NCBI GenBank assembly: GCA_963781305.1
Contig: CAWAFL010000011.1
Coordinates: forward strand, 868,001-932,000
Source of the DNA: DASXMT01 sp963781305
GTDB taxonomy: Bacteria; Actinomycetota; Acidimicrobiia; Acidimicrobiales; RAAP-2
DNA length: 64,000 nucleotides
Reading direction: 5' to 3'
Shown here: positions 7,592 through 16,889 of the stretch, one piece after another
How the letters are laid out: each line of letters opens with the position of its first letter
How positions within the stretch are numbered: position 1 is the stretch's first letter
Notes under the pieces: model-generated
The model's database searches: none
The model's input: the letters and a program-made list of their open reading frames with translations, nothing else
Told to the model about the DNA's origin: nothing
Translations under genes and position numbers: made by a program

Positions 7592-10035
7592 ACCCGCCGC
7601 CACCGAGGGGATCCGGCGGACCTGAGGGTACGCCCGGGCAACCTGAAGGGACATCCCGGCAAACAGAGGAGCCGGAGGAGCCCGAAGGGGAGCTTGGGAA
7701 ACCGGAGCGACCAGACTTGGTGCCCGGGAACCCAGGCTCGACGACCAGGGATCTCGATCCCGCGGCCCGAGCAGAAGAGCTGCGGGACCTGGTCGAGTAC
7801 CACAACAAGCGCTACCACGAGCTCGATGCCCCCGAGATCCCCGACGCCGACTACGACGCGTTGGTCCGCGAGCTGCGGGACATCGAGGCGAACTACCCGG
7901 ACCTGGCCACACCCACCTCACCCACGCAGTTGGTCGGGGCGGCACCGTCGACCCAGTTCGCCCCGGTCGAGCACCGGGTCCCCATGATGAGCTTGGACAA
8001 TGCCTTTTCTCCCGCTGAGCTCCAGGCGTGGGCCGATCGCCTGGCCAAGAGCATCCCCGCGGGCACGGCATTCGTCTGCGAGCTGAAGATCGACGGGCTG
8101 GCCATGTCGCTCACCTACCAGGACGGGCGCTACGTGCAGGCGGCCACCCGGGGAGACGGTCGCACCGGCGAGGACGTCACCCCCAACGTGGCCACCATCG
8201 AAGCCATCCCCGAGGTGCTGGACGAAGCGGTGGGCACGCCGCCGGCGGTCATCGAGGTCCGGGGCGAGGTGTACATGCCCATCCCCGCCTTCGAGGACCT
8301 GAACCGTCGGCAGGAGGCTGCCGGGGGAAAGGTGTTCGTCAACCCCCGGAACTCGGCCGCCGGCTCCCTCCGGCAAAAGGACGCCAAGGTGACGGCGTCA
8401 CGCGAGCTGTCGTTTTGGGCGTACCAGGTGGGGGATCTGGAGGCGGCGCCGGGGGAGACGTTGCCCTCTGAGCTGACCGAGGGCCACTCGGACACGCTGC
8501 AGTGGCTGAGCCGAGCCGGGTTCCCCGTCAACCCCGAGGCGCGGGTGGTGCACGGGCTGGACGAGGCCCTCGAGCGCTGCCGCTACTGGGAGGAGCACCG
8601 CCACGACCTGGACTACGAGATCGACGGCGTGGTGATCAAGGTCGACGACCTCGCCCTCCGGCGCCAGCTCGGGTCCACCGCCCGCGCTCCCCGGTGGGCC
8701 ATCGCCTACAAGTTCCCGCCCGAGGAACGGACCACGCGCCTCAACGACATCGCCGTGTCCATCGGGCGCACGGGCAAGGCCACACCCTTCGCCGTCCTCG
8801 AGCCGGTGTTTGTCAGCGGCTCGACCGTGTCGCTCGCCACCTTGCACAACGAGGACCAGGTCGCCCTGAAGGACGTCCGACCAGGGGACACGGTCATCGT
8901 GCGCAAGGCCGGCGACGTGATTCCCGAGGTCGTGGGGCCGGTCCTGGGCCCGGCCACGGGGGAGACCGGTGCCACCGGCGAGGGTGGTGCCACGGGCGAG
9001 GGAGGTGCCACGGGCGAGGGAGGTGCCACGGGCGAGGGAGGTGCCAGCGGCGAGGACGGTGTGTCAGAGACGACGGGGGCAAGGGCGGGACACCCCCGTC
9101 GACGGCGGCGGTGGAAGTTCCCCACCAAGTGCCCCAGCTGTGGCAGCCCGCTGATCCGCCTGCCGGGGGAAAGCGACACGTTCTGCACCAACCTCGACTG
9201 CCCGGCCCAGCGAGTCCAGCGCATCGCCCACTTCGGCTCACGCTCGGCCATGGACATCGAGGGCTTGGGCGAGGAGCGTGTACGGCTGTTCGTCGGCCTG
9301 GGCATGCTGAACGACGTCGCCGACCTCTACTCGTTCACGACCGAGGCGCTGTCCGGGTTGGAGGGATTCGGCGCCCTGTCCGCGGCCAACCTCGTGTCCG
9401 CCATCGACACCTCGCGCACCCGCCCGCTCCACCGCCTGCTGATCGGCCTGGGCATCCGCCATCTTGGTCAGGTCGGCTCGGTGGCTCTGGCCCGCGCTCT
9501 CGGGGACCTGGACGCCATCATGGCCGCGAGCGAGGAGGAGCTGGCCGCGGTGGACGGCGTGGGCCCGGTGATCGGCGCCAGCGTGAAACGGTGGTTCGAC
9601 TCCGAGGCGAACCGGGCCGTGGTCGAGCGGTTGCGCTCGGCGGGCCTCACCCTGGAGGAGCCCGGTGGTGCGGCCGGGAGTGGAGGCGCGGGCAACGGGG
9701 CCGAGTCGGTGCCCGCCCTACCCCAGACTCTGGCCGGAAAATCGGTGGTGGTCACCGGCACCCTCGACGGCTTCACCCGGGAAGAGGCGGAAGAGGCCAT
9801 CCTGGCCCGGGGCGGGAAGTCGCCGGGCAGCGTGTCCAAGAAGACCTACGCCGTCGTGGTCGGCGTCGAGCCGGGAGCGTCCAAGGTGACCAAGGCCGAG
9901 AAGCTCGGAGTGCCCATGATCGACGGTGACGGCTTCTCGGGCCTGTTGGAGTCGGGCCTATTGGAGTCGGGAGCTATGGAGTCGGGACCGTTGGAGTCAG
10001 GACCGTTGGAGTCAGGAGAGCTCCCATCCGAATGA
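7588..10035 (+). CDS. ligA: NAD-dependent DNA ligase LigA with repeat insertions
   Basis: NAD+-dependent replicative ligase. The Ia domain (YHNKRYHELDAPEIPDADYD) is at about residues 65-95, nucleophile Lys167 is in ELKIDGLA, then OB fold, a four-Cys zinc finger (CPSCG ... CTNLDCPAQ) near residue 514, helix-hairpin-helix region, and BRCT near 712-800. Length is 815 residues against about 670-700 usually. The excess comes from a Pro/Glu/Gly N-terminus, an 18-bp-unit insertion between OB fold and zinc finger, and a LESG-rich tail. The start is uncertain: TTG 7588 overlaps the mnmA stop, and GTG 7720 would remove the low-complexity N-terminus. All catalytic parts are intact, so it should be functional. 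Confidence 0.95.
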   Translation: MNPPPPRGSGGPEGTPGQPEGTSRQTEEPEEPEGELGKPERPDLVPGNPGSTTRDLDPAARAEELRDLVEYHNKRYHELDAPEIPDADYDALVRELRDIEANYPDLATPTSPTQLVGAAPSTQFAPVEHRVPMMSLDNAFSPAELQAWADRLAKSIPAGTAFVCELKIDGLAMSLTYQDGRYVQAATRGDGRTGEDVTPNVATIEAIPEVLDEAVGTPPAVIEVRGEVYMPIPAFEDLNRRQEAAGGKVFVNPRNSAAGSLRQKDAKVTASRELSFWAYQVGDLEAAPGETLPSELTEGHSDTLQWLSRAGFPVNPEARVVHGLDEALERCRYWEEHRHDLDYEIDGVVIKVDDLALRRQLGSTARAPRWAIAYKFPPEERTTRLNDIAVSIGRTGKATPFAVLEPVFVSGSTVSLATLHNEDQVALKDVRPGDTVIVRKAGDVIPEVVGPVLGPATGETGATGEGGATGEGGATGEGGATGEGGASGEDGVSETTGARAGHPRRRRRWKFPTKCPSCGSPLIRLPGESDTFCTNLDCPAQRVQRIAHFGSRSAMDIEGLGEERVRLFVGLGMLNDVADLYSFTTEALSGLEGFGALSAANLVSAIDTSRTRPLHRLLIGLGIRHLGQVGSVALARALGDLDAIMAASEEELAAVDGVGPVIGASVKRWFDSEANRAVVERLRSAGLTLEEPGGAAGSGGAGNGAESVPALPQTLAGKSVVVTGTLDGFTREEAEEAILARGGKSPGSVSKKTYAVVVGVEPGASKVTKAEKLGVPMIDGDGFSGLLESGLLESGAMESGPLESGPLESGELPSE
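8968..9057 (+). repeat. In-frame 18-bp tandem repeat inside ligA
   Basis: Five copies of ggtgccacgggcgaggga with period 18 start at 8968, 8986, 9004, 9022 and 9040. They encode GATGEG units between the OB fold and the zinc finger of LigA. The unit length keeps frame. Confidence 0.95.
9946..10020 (+). repeat. In-frame 15-bp tandem repeat at the ligA 3' end
   Basis: Five copies of ttggagtcgggaccg-like units with period 15, starting at 9946, 9961, 9976, 9991 and 10006. They encode (L/M/P)ESG repeats after the BRCT domain. Confidence 0.93.
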
Positions 10036-10096
10036 AACACCGTGAGACTGAAACACTGTGACACTGAAACACAGTGAGACTGAAACACCATGAGAG
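10033..10096. repeat. 16-bp tandem array beginning at the ligA stop codon
   Basis: Four copies of tgaaacaccgtgagac with exact period 16 at 10033, 10049, 10065 and 10081. The first three bases of the first copy are the TGA stop of ligA. The period is not a multiple of three. The rest of the gap to the kinase holds a possible -10 (TACCCT, 10165-10170) 10 nt before the kinase ATG. Confidence 0.93.
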
Positions 10097-10180
10097 GGGG
10101 TACAACGCAGTGAACTGCTGGACCAGAGCCGTGGACGCTCCACCGAAAGTGCCAGGGAGACCGGTACCCTAGGCACGAAG

Positions 10181-12490
10181 ATGCCGGGCATCACCGACTC
10201 CATCGGGCGGGTCCTCGGCGACCGTTACCGACTACTCACGGCGGTGGGTACCGGCGCGTCCGCACACGTGTACCTGGCCGAGGACATCTCCCTGCACCGC
10301 CAGGTGGCGATCAAGGTCCTCCATCCCGCCCTAGCCGGCGACAGTGCATTCTTGAAGCGGTTCAGGGCCGAGGCCAGAGCGGCTGCCGCGCTCAACCATC
10401 CCAACGTCATGCAGGTGTTCGATTGGGGCGAGCAGGAGCGCGAGCCCTATCTGGTGCTGGAGTACCTCTCGGGCGGCAGCCTGCGCCAGATCTTCGACAT
10501 CGGGACACTGCTCACCCCAGAACAGGCGGTCCAGGTCGGTCTGGAGGCGGCCGCCGGGCTGGACTACGCCCACCGCCGCGGTCTCGTGCACCGGGACATC
10601 AAGCCGGCGAACCTGTTGCTGGGCGACGAGCGACGGCTGCGGATCGCCGACTTCGGTCTGGCCCGGGCACTGGCCGAGGCGGCCTGGACGGAGCCGGCCG
10701 GGGCGGTGCTGGGCACAGCCCGGTACGCGGCGCCCGAACAAGTGCAGGGTCAGCCCCTCGACGGGCGGGCTGATATCTACGCATTGACGCTGGTGCTCTA
10801 TGAGGCGGTCACCGGCGAGGTGCCGTTCTCGAGCGACACGACCATCGCCACTCTCATGAGCCGGCTCGACGCCCCTCTTCCGCCCCACGAGCGGCTGGGC
10901 CCCCTGAACGAGCTGCTGGCTCAGGCTGCGGCGCCGAACCCGGCCGAGCGCTACACCGCATCCGAGCTGGCCAGGCGGCTGTACGACATGAGGTCGTCGC
11001 TGCCTCCGCCCACACCCCTTCCCATTGCCCAGCCCGTGACCCGCCGAGGGCTATCGGCGCGGGCTCCATCGAGGCCACTTCCGGTAGCGCCGTCGGGTCC
11101 GCCGACGGTTCTGGGACCGCTGCCTGTGGGTCAGCCATCGGCCCCAGCTGTAGGTCGGCCGCCGGCCCCGCCTGTGGGTCCGCCGCCGAGCCCGGGTCCG
11201 CCGTCGGGCCCGCCACCGGGTCAGCCGCCCGTGGGTCAACCCACAGTGGGTCAGCCGCCTGGGCCGCCACCGAGTCAGCCGCCCGTGGGTCAGCCCAACG
11301 GCCAGCTCGCCAATCAGGTCACGAGCCCGCTCCCCGGTCAGGCCATCAACCCGTTCTCGGGTCAGGACGCACCGACGCTTCCGGTGACCAGCGCGGGACA
11401 AGACCCGACGGAGCTGGGCATTCCCGCCACCGCTGCCCTGACCGGCGTCCCGGCCAGCGGCGTGTTCGACTTCGAGGAGGGTGCCCCCGGCACCACCAAG
11501 ATCAAGCGCTCCAAAAGGGCCAAAACAGCCCGCCCACCGAAGCCACCGAAGAAGCCCAAGCGGTCAGGGCCGCGCCGCCGCCGGTGGCCCTGGGTGGTCG
11601 CCATCATCGTGGTGGTCCTCGCCCTGCTGGGCGCCGGTGCGGTGGTGGCCGTGCGCGACAAGGTGTTCACCCCCAGCCACACCATTCCCGCGCTGGCGGG
11701 CAAGACGGTGGCCCAAGCCCAAGCGGCGGTGGCCAGGGACCGCTTCACCGTGCGCGAGAGCTCCCATCAGTTCGACATCACCGTGCCCGCGGGGCAGATC
11801 ATCAGCCAGCGGCCGGCTTCGGCTCCGGCCCACGGCCCCCCGGTGACGGCCAAGGAAGGTCTGGTCATCTCGGTGGTGGTGTCCACCGGGCCGCCGCCGG
11901 TGACCTTCCCCGACCTGACCACCTTCTCGAGCTGCAGCGACGCCATCAAGGCGCTCCAGGCCCTCCACCTGGTGGGGGTGTGTCCTGTCGCCAACGAGCA
12001 GTACAGCGATACGGCCCCGGCCGGAACCATCCTCGGCTCAACCCCGTCGGGGACCGCGCCCTACGGGTCCACGGTGGTGATCGCCACCTCCAAGGGCCAC
12101 CAGCCCGTGGCCATTCCCGACGTCGCGGGAGACAGCTATTCGGATGCGGCTGCAGCCCTGCAAGGGGCAGGATTCATAGCCACACAGAGCCAGGCCTACA
12201 GCTCCACCGTGCCGGCCGGATCGGTCATCAGCACCACACCCGACCCCAGTGCCGGCCCGCAGGCCTTTGGCTCCACCGTGACGGTGAACGTGTCGCTCGG
12301 ACCGCAGCCTGTGCCCGTGCCCTCGGGGCTGAACGGGCAGTCGGTGGCCAAGGCCACGACGGCCCTCCAGGCAGCGGGGCTGACGGTGGGCAGCGTGTTC
12401 GGACCGGCCGGGGGCAAGATCTTCGACACCGATCCAGCATCCGGCACCCAGGTCCAGCCGGGCTCTACCGTCAACCTGTACACCAAATGA
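10181..12490 (+). CDS. Membrane Ser/Thr protein kinase with PASTA domains (PknB type)
   Basis: 769 residues. An N-terminal Hanks-type kinase domain (about 10-265) has a glycine loop GTGASAHVYLAED, the ATP Lys in VAIKVL, the catalytic Asp139 in HRDIKPANLL, DFGLA, and an APE-like APEQ. A Pro/Gly/Gln-rich juxtamembrane linker follows at about 270-400, then a basic stop-transfer patch, one transmembrane helix at about 468-492, and four extracellular PASTA repeats. PASTA domains of this family bind cell-wall muropeptides or lipid II, so the kinase probably couples wall state to growth. No wall-synthesis genes flank it here. A TACCCT box close to the ATG suggests its own promoter. Confidence 0.95.
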   Translation: MPGITDSIGRVLGDRYRLLTAVGTGASAHVYLAEDISLHRQVAIKVLHPALAGDSAFLKRFRAEARAAAALNHPNVMQVFDWGEQEREPYLVLEYLSGGSLRQIFDIGTLLTPEQAVQVGLEAAAGLDYAHRRGLVHRDIKPANLLLGDERRLRIADFGLARALAEAAWTEPAGAVLGTARYAAPEQVQGQPLDGRADIYALTLVLYEAVTGEVPFSSDTTIATLMSRLDAPLPPHERLGPLNELLAQAAAPNPAERYTASELARRLYDMRSSLPPPTPLPIAQPVTRRGLSARAPSRPLPVAPSGPPTVLGPLPVGQPSAPAVGRPPAPPVGPPPSPGPPSGPPPGQPPVGQPTVGQPPGPPPSQPPVGQPNGQLANQVTSPLPGQAINPFSGQDAPTLPVTSAGQDPTELGIPATAALTGVPASGVFDFEEGAPGTTKIKRSKRAKTARPPKPPKKPKRSGPRRRRWPWVVAIIVVVLALLGAGAVVAVRDKVFTPSHTIPALAGKTVAQAQAAVARDRFTVRESSHQFDITVPAGQIISQRPASAPAHGPPVTAKEGLVISVVVSTGPPPVTFPDLTTFSSCSDAIKALQALHLVGVCPVANEQYSDTAPAGTILGSTPSGTAPYGSTVVIATSKGHQPVAIPDVAGDSYSDAAAALQGAGFIATQSQAYSSTVPAGSVISTTPDPSAGPQAFGSTVTVNVSLGPQPVPVPSGLNGQSVAKATTALQAAGLTVGSVFGPAGGKIFDTDPASGTQVQPGSTVNLYTK

Positions 12491-12602
12491 CCCAGACGCC
12501 ACCGCTGTGACCCAAAAACCGCTATGACCTCGTCCTCACCGCTATGACCCCGCCCCCACCGACACTCACCCAGCCGCCGACACTGACCCAGGCGCTGCCC
12601 CT
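12488..12602. repeat. Degenerate tandem array at the kinase stop codon
   Basis: Variants of accgctatgaccc, then ccgacactgacccag, repeat between the kinase TGA and the next start. The TGACCC of the stop region is the recurring core. Confidence 0.7.
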
Positions 12603-12923
12603 GTGACGCAACCGCCACCGATGCTCGATCCCGAGTGCGAGCTGTGCGAAGCAGCGCGGATGACCGAGTGGTTCCACGAGGACGATGTGTGCTGGGTGGC
12701 CGACTGCGAGGTGTGCTCGGTGCCCATGGTGGTGTGGAAGCGCCACGGCACCGAGCCACCGCCAGACGAGCTCGAGCACATGCTGGCGCGGCTGGGCGAG
12801 GTGGCCGATCGGCGCCTGGGTACAGACGTCTGGTCCTTCGACCGGGTCATGCGGCAGATCCCCGATCATTTCCATGCCCATGCCAGAGACCCCGACTGGT
12901 GGTTCCGGCGGATGCGCCGTTGA
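12603..12923 (+). CDS. Uncharacterised small Cys-pair protein
   Basis: 106 residues. Two CxxC pairs, CELCEA near residue 13 and CEVCS near residue 36, surround an EDDVCWVADC segment, followed by WKRHGTEPP and a helical C-terminus rich in His, Arg and Trp. The arrangement suggests a small zinc ribbon, but I do not recognise the family. The TGA overlaps the TTG start of the DNA methylase gene (TTGA), so the two are translationally coupled and probably act together. An alternative ATG start lies at 12621. Confidence 0.7.
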   Translation: MTQPPPMLDPECELCEAARMTEWFHEDDVCWVADCEVCSVPMVVWKRHGTEPPPDELEHMLARLGEVADRRLGTDVWSFDRVMRQIPDHFHAHARDPDWWFRRMRR

Positions 12924-14026
12924 TCAAGTACCTGGGATCCAAGAGGCGGCTGGTACCGGCGTTGCGGGAACTGTGCCGGGCATCGGGGGCTCGTACCGCC
13001 GTCGACCTGTTCACCGGGACCACGCGGGTGGGCCAGGCCTTCAAGCAAGAGGGCGTCAACGTCACCGCCGTCGACTCCTCCCGCACCGCTCACGTGCTGG
13101 CCCAGACCTACGTGGCCACGGACGCCGACGACGACGCCGTCGCTCCGGGCATCCTGGCCGATGCGGTGAGCTGGCTGAACGACCTGGCCGGTGAGCCGGG
13201 CTATGTCACCGAGACCTTCTGTGTGTCGTCGAGGTACTTCCAGCCGGAGAATGGGGCGCGGATCGACGCCATCCGTTCGGCCATCGAGTCCGAGTTCGCC
13301 GGGTCACCGCTCTGGCCGGTGCTCATCACCAGCCTGCTCGAGGCGGCCGATCGGGTGGACTCGACCACCGGGCTGCAAATGGCCTACCTGAAGCAGTGGG
13401 CCACTCGTTCCTTCCGTCCGTTGGAACTGCGCGTACCGGAGCTCCTGGCCGGTCCCGGGGATGCGGTCCGCGGGGACGCCTGCGAGCTGGTGGCGGGTGC
13501 CGATCTGGGCCCGTTCGACCTGGCCTACCTGGACCCCCCCTACAACCAGCACCGCTACGACGCCAACTACCACGTGTGGGAAACGGTGATCGAAGGGGAC
13601 GAGCCCGACCACTACGGGGTGGCGTGCAAGCGCGAGGACATCCGAGACACCGAGGGGCGCAGCCCGTTCAACAGCCGCCGCACGATGCCCGATGCCCTGG
13701 CCCGGGTGGTGGGGATGGTGGACGCCGAGGTGGTCGTTCTCTCCTACAACGACGAATCCTGGCTCTCGCTGGCCGAGCTCTACGACCTCTGCCGTCCCCG
13801 GGGACACGTCGAGGTGCTCGCCTTCGACTCGGCCCGCTACGTCGGGGCGCGGATCGGCATCCACGATCCGAAGGGCCGCAAGGTGGGGACCGTCTCACAC
13901 CTCCGCAACACGGAGTATGTCCTGGTCGCAGGGGAGCGAACTCGGGTCCTGGCCATGGCCGAGGCCGTGGCCGTGGCCGGTCTGGGGACTGCGGCGGGGG
14001 CGCCGTCGGCGGCACTTCGGGCTTGA
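12920..14026 (+). CDS. D12-class DNA adenine N6-methyltransferase (orphan)
   Basis: 368 residues. The N-terminal IKYLGSKRRL is typical of Dam/D12-class adenine methylases. The SAM-binding motif is DLFTGTTRVGQAF (about residue 30), and the catalytic motif is DPPYNQHRYDANYH (about residue 210). The family transfers methyl from SAM to the N6 of adenine in duplex DNA. Neither side carries a restriction endonuclease, so this looks like an orphan methylase, or one partnered with the small Cys-pair protein whose stop overlaps its TTG start. A Val/Ala-rich repeat is at the C-terminus. Target site unknown. Confidence 0.87.
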   Translation: MIKYLGSKRRLVPALRELCRASGARTAVDLFTGTTRVGQAFKQEGVNVTAVDSSRTAHVLAQTYVATDADDDAVAPGILADAVSWLNDLAGEPGYVTETFCVSSRYFQPENGARIDAIRSAIESEFAGSPLWPVLITSLLEAADRVDSTTGLQMAYLKQWATRSFRPLELRVPELLAGPGDAVRGDACELVAGADLGPFDLAYLDPPYNQHRYDANYHVWETVIEGDEPDHYGVACKREDIRDTEGRSPFNSRRTMPDALARVVGMVDAEVVVLSYNDESWLSLAELYDLCRPRGHVEVLAFDSARYVGARIGIHDPKGRKVGTVSHLRNTEYVLVAGERTRVLAMAEAVAVAGLGTAAGAPSAALRA

Positions 14027-14086
14027 CCGGTCCGTCAACGCCCTGACAACGTTGGCCGATTCGAGTATGCGAAAGGGACCTGAACC

Positions 14087-14965
14087 ATGGGCGCACTGGA
14101 TGGACGGGTAGCAGTCATCACCGGCAGCGGCCGGGGCATCGGCCGCGAGCACGCTCTGCTATTCGCCGCTGAGGGCGCCAAGGTGGTGGTCAACGACCTC
14201 GGCGGATCGGTCGACGGCTCGGGTGACGACCGGACTGCGGCCCAGCAGGTGGTCGACGAGATCACTGCGGCCGGGGGCGATGCCATCGCCAACGGTGACG
14301 ACGTCACCGACTGGGAGGGCGGCAAGCGACTGGTCGATGCTGCCATTGAGGCCTACGGGGATCTCCATGTCCTGGTCAACAACGCCGGCATCCTCCGGGA
14401 CCGGGTCCTGGTCAACATGTCAGAAGACGAGTGGGACTCGGTAATCCACGTGCACCTGAAAGGGCACTTCGTGCCCACCCGGCACGCCGCCGCCTACTGG
14501 CGGGAACAGACCAAGGCGGGCAAGGAGGTCAAGGCGGCGGTGATCAACACGTCGTCCACCTCGGGCCTGCTGGGCAACCCGGGACAGTCCAACTACGGGG
14601 CGGCCAAGGCGGGGATCGGCGCCTTCACCACCATCGCCGCCGAGGAGCTATCCCGCTACGGCATCCGCGTGAACGCCATCGCCCCCGCCGCCCGTACCCG
14701 AATGACCGAGCAGACTCCCGGCCTGTCGGACATTGTCCAGGCACCCAGGGACGCCGCCGTGTTCGACTCCTGGGACCCGGCCAACGTCTCTCCGTTGGTG
14801 GCCTACCTGGCCACCGAGGGTTGCCCGGCCACCGGCAAGGTGTACTTCGTCCAGGGCGGCGAGATCCGGCTCTTCAAGCCGTGGACGATGACCGACACGA
14901 TCGAAAAGGACGACCGCTGGACGGTGGCCGAGCTGCAAACGGAGATGCAGCGCCTCGACGGCTGA
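14087..14965 (+). CDS. SDR family oxidoreductase, MFE-2/17-beta-HSD4-like
   Basis: 292 residues. TGSGRGIGREHALLFA and VVVNDLGGSVDG after beta-2 mark the (3R)-hydroxyacyl-CoA dehydrogenase type of SDR. NNAGILRDR, the catalytic Ser in NTSSTSG and SNYGAAKAG (Tyr-x3-Lys) follow. It probably oxidises a 3-hydroxyacyl-CoA in fatty-acid or sterol side-chain breakdown. The ATG at 14087 has AAAGGGA about 7 nt upstream. An SCP2 protein and a thiolase elsewhere in the window fit the same metabolism. Confidence 0.9.
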   Translation: MGALDGRVAVITGSGRGIGREHALLFAAEGAKVVVNDLGGSVDGSGDDRTAAQQVVDEITAAGGDAIANGDDVTDWEGGKRLVDAAIEAYGDLHVLVNNAGILRDRVLVNMSEDEWDSVIHVHLKGHFVPTRHAAAYWREQTKAGKEVKAAVINTSSTSGLLGNPGQSNYGAAKAGIGAFTTIAAEELSRYGIRVNAIAPAARTRMTEQTPGLSDIVQAPRDAAVFDSWDPANVSPLVAYLATEGCPATGKVYFVQGGEIRLFKPWTMTDTIEKDDRWTVAELQTEMQRLDG

Positions 14966-14966
14966 C

Positions 14967-16889
14967 GTGGAACCGGGGACCGGGCCGGAGGGGCCAGCGT
15001 CTCCCGAAGAGTTAGGGCCGGCGTCTGCCGAGATGCCGGCGAACAGAGCGTCTGGCGAGATGCCGGCGAGCACAGCGTCTGCCGAGATGCCGGCGAGCAC
15101 AGCGTCTGCCGAGATGCCGGCGAGCACAGCGTCAGGCGAGATGGCGGCGAGGACAGCGTCACCCCAGATGCTCGAGAGGACGGCGCTGAGCCTCGAGTCG
15201 GGAGCCGGCGCCGGCGCCGAGGGCGGTGTGATCGTTCCTTGGCCGCTCCTGCTGCGGCATCGGGCCCACGATCGGGTCCGCTCCTCGGACCGCTACCAGT
15301 GGTGGGTCTTGTGGACCGTGCTGGCCGGCCTGTTATCGGTCAACATCACCTTCACTGTCTTCGTGGTGGCATTGCCGAAGGTGGCCTCCCAGCTCCACAC
15401 CTCGGTCTCCACTCTGACCTGGACGTCGACCGGCCCCTTGCTGGCCTTCGGGGTGGCCGCACCGGTGCTGGGAAAGATCGGCGACGTGTGGGGTCTCCGG
15501 CGGTTGTACCTGTGGGGGCTGGTGGGCGCGGCGGTCTGTGTGGTGCTGACCGCCTCGGCTCCCACGGCCGGCCTGCTCATCACCGCCCGGGTTCTGGACG
15601 GCATCGAGGGAGCAGCTACCGGGGCGGCGTCGATGGCCCTTATCCTGCAGGTCTTCTCGGCCGAGGACCGGGTGAAGGCCATGGGCTGGTGGGCGCTGGT
15701 GGGGGCCGGCGGCCCGGTCATCGGGGTGACCGTCGGCGCTCCGATCATCCAGTACCTCGGCTGGCGGGCGCTGTTCTGGGGCGAACTGCCGCTGATGGCC
15801 GTGGCCATGGTGCTGGCCCTGATCGTCCTGCCCGGTCACACCATGCAGCACTCAGACCCCACCGTCGACTCCCCCGTCAGCCGCGCCGACACTCCCGACA
15901 TCTCCGTCAGCCATATCGACGAGCAGCTCGTGGGTCAGCCAGGTGAGCCCTTCGGGGGAGTTGCCGTGCCGGAGGAACCGACCTCAGTCGGAGCCGGTCG
16001 GGCTGCCCCCTCAGGGCCGCCCGGGCCGCCTGGCCCGCCGGCCCCTCGCCCGTCGCTGTGGCGGCTGGACTGGGCCGGGTCGGGGTTGCTCTCGTTGGCC
16101 GTGGTCACAGGTCTCTTGGGCCTCAACCAGGCCCCGACTTGGGGCTGGACTGCTCCTGCCACTCTGGCCATGGCTGCACTCTGCGTCCTCGGGTCGGTGG
16201 CCTTCGTCGCCCACGAGCGGCGTACCCCGGAGCCGCTGATCCCGCTCCGGTACTTCCTGATCCGGAACTTCACCTTCCCTCTGGGAGCGCGGGCGCTCAC
16301 CAACTTCTCCTACATGGGCGGCTTCTTCCTGTTTCCCATCCTCATGGAGCGGGTCTACGGCTATAGCGAGACGCGGGCCGGACTGGAGTCGACGGCCCGA
16401 CCGCTGTTGTTCTCGATCGTGGCGCCGCTGGCCGGCTACGCCGCCGTGAGGGTGGGCGAGCGCCTGTCATCGGTTGTCGGGGCGCTGATCCTCGCCGTGT
16501 CCATGATCCTGTTCACCCAACTTGGCCAGCAACCCTCGTTGGTGCTGATCCTGGCCGCTCTATCGCTTTCCGGTGTCGGCATCGGGATCGTCACGCCGTC
16601 CACGGCTGCGTCAGCTTCCAACGAGGTGCAGCCCGAGGAGCTGGGGGTGATGAGTGCCGCCCAGCAATTGGTGACCCAGATCGGAGTGGTGGCGGGCATA
16701 CAGGTCATGGAGACCGTCCAGGCATCGAGCCATTCGACAGCCGGTGCGCTGGGCTCCTTCCACCGGGCCTTCCTAGTGGGCGCAGTGGTCGCCGTACTGG
16801 CTGCGATCTGTGCGGTGTTCATGCGCGACACCGAACGGCCGAGTCGGGGCGGCGTCGGCGTCGGCGTCGGCCCCAAGAGCGTGCCGTAG
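14967..16889 (+). CDS. MFS transporter, DHA2 (EmrB/QacA) type
   Basis: Drug/proton antiporter-like protein, up to 640 residues with about 12-14 hydrophobic segments starting near residue 112 (WWVLWTVLAGLLSVNITFTVF). The family motif after TM2-3 reads GKIGDVWGLRRLYLWG. Two unusual low-complexity regions are present: an N-terminal extension of about 100 residues built on EMPASTASA repeats, and a Pro/Gly-rich central loop of about 70 residues between the two halves. GTG 14967 is one base after the upstream stop. A GTG at 15229, in front of IVPWPLLL, would remove the repeats and may be the true start. Substrate unknown. Confidence 0.88.
   Translation: MEPGTGPEGPASPEELGPASAEMPANRASGEMPASTASAEMPASTASAEMPASTASGEMAARTASPQMLERTALSLESGAGAGAEGGVIVPWPLLLRHRAHDRVRSSDRYQWWVLWTVLAGLLSVNITFTVFVVALPKVASQLHTSVSTLTWTSTGPLLAFGVAAPVLGKIGDVWGLRRLYLWGLVGAAVCVVLTASAPTAGLLITARVLDGIEGAATGAASMALILQVFSAEDRVKAMGWWALVGAGGPVIGVTVGAPIIQYLGWRALFWGELPLMAVAMVLALIVLPGHTMQHSDPTVDSPVSRADTPDISVSHIDEQLVGQPGEPFGGVAVPEEPTSVGAGRAAPSGPPGPPGPPAPRPSLWRLDWAGSGLLSLAVVTGLLGLNQAPTWGWTAPATLAMAALCVLGSVAFVAHERRTPEPLIPLRYFLIRNFTFPLGARALTNFSYMGGFFLFPILMERVYGYSETRAGLESTARPLLFSIVAPLAGYAAVRVGERLSSVVGALILAVSMILFTQLGQQPSLVLILAALSLSGVGIGIVTPSTAASASNEVQPEELGVMSAAQQLVTQIGVVAGIQVMETVQASSHSTAGALGSFHRAFLVGAVVAVLAAICAVFMRDTERPSRGGVGVGVGPKSVP
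15030..15164 (+). repeat. 27-bp in-frame tandem repeat in the MFS N-terminal extension
   Basis: Five copies of a 27-bp unit (gagatgccggcgagcacagc plus gtctgcc) start at 15030, 15057, 15084, 15111 and 15138. Frame is kept, giving nine-residue EMPASTASA repeats. Confidence 0.95.

Noticed and set aside
6356..8071. 571-residue minus-strand frame
   Set aside because: Antisense to mnmA and ligA, which have complete family motifs. No domain or ribosome-binding site supports it.
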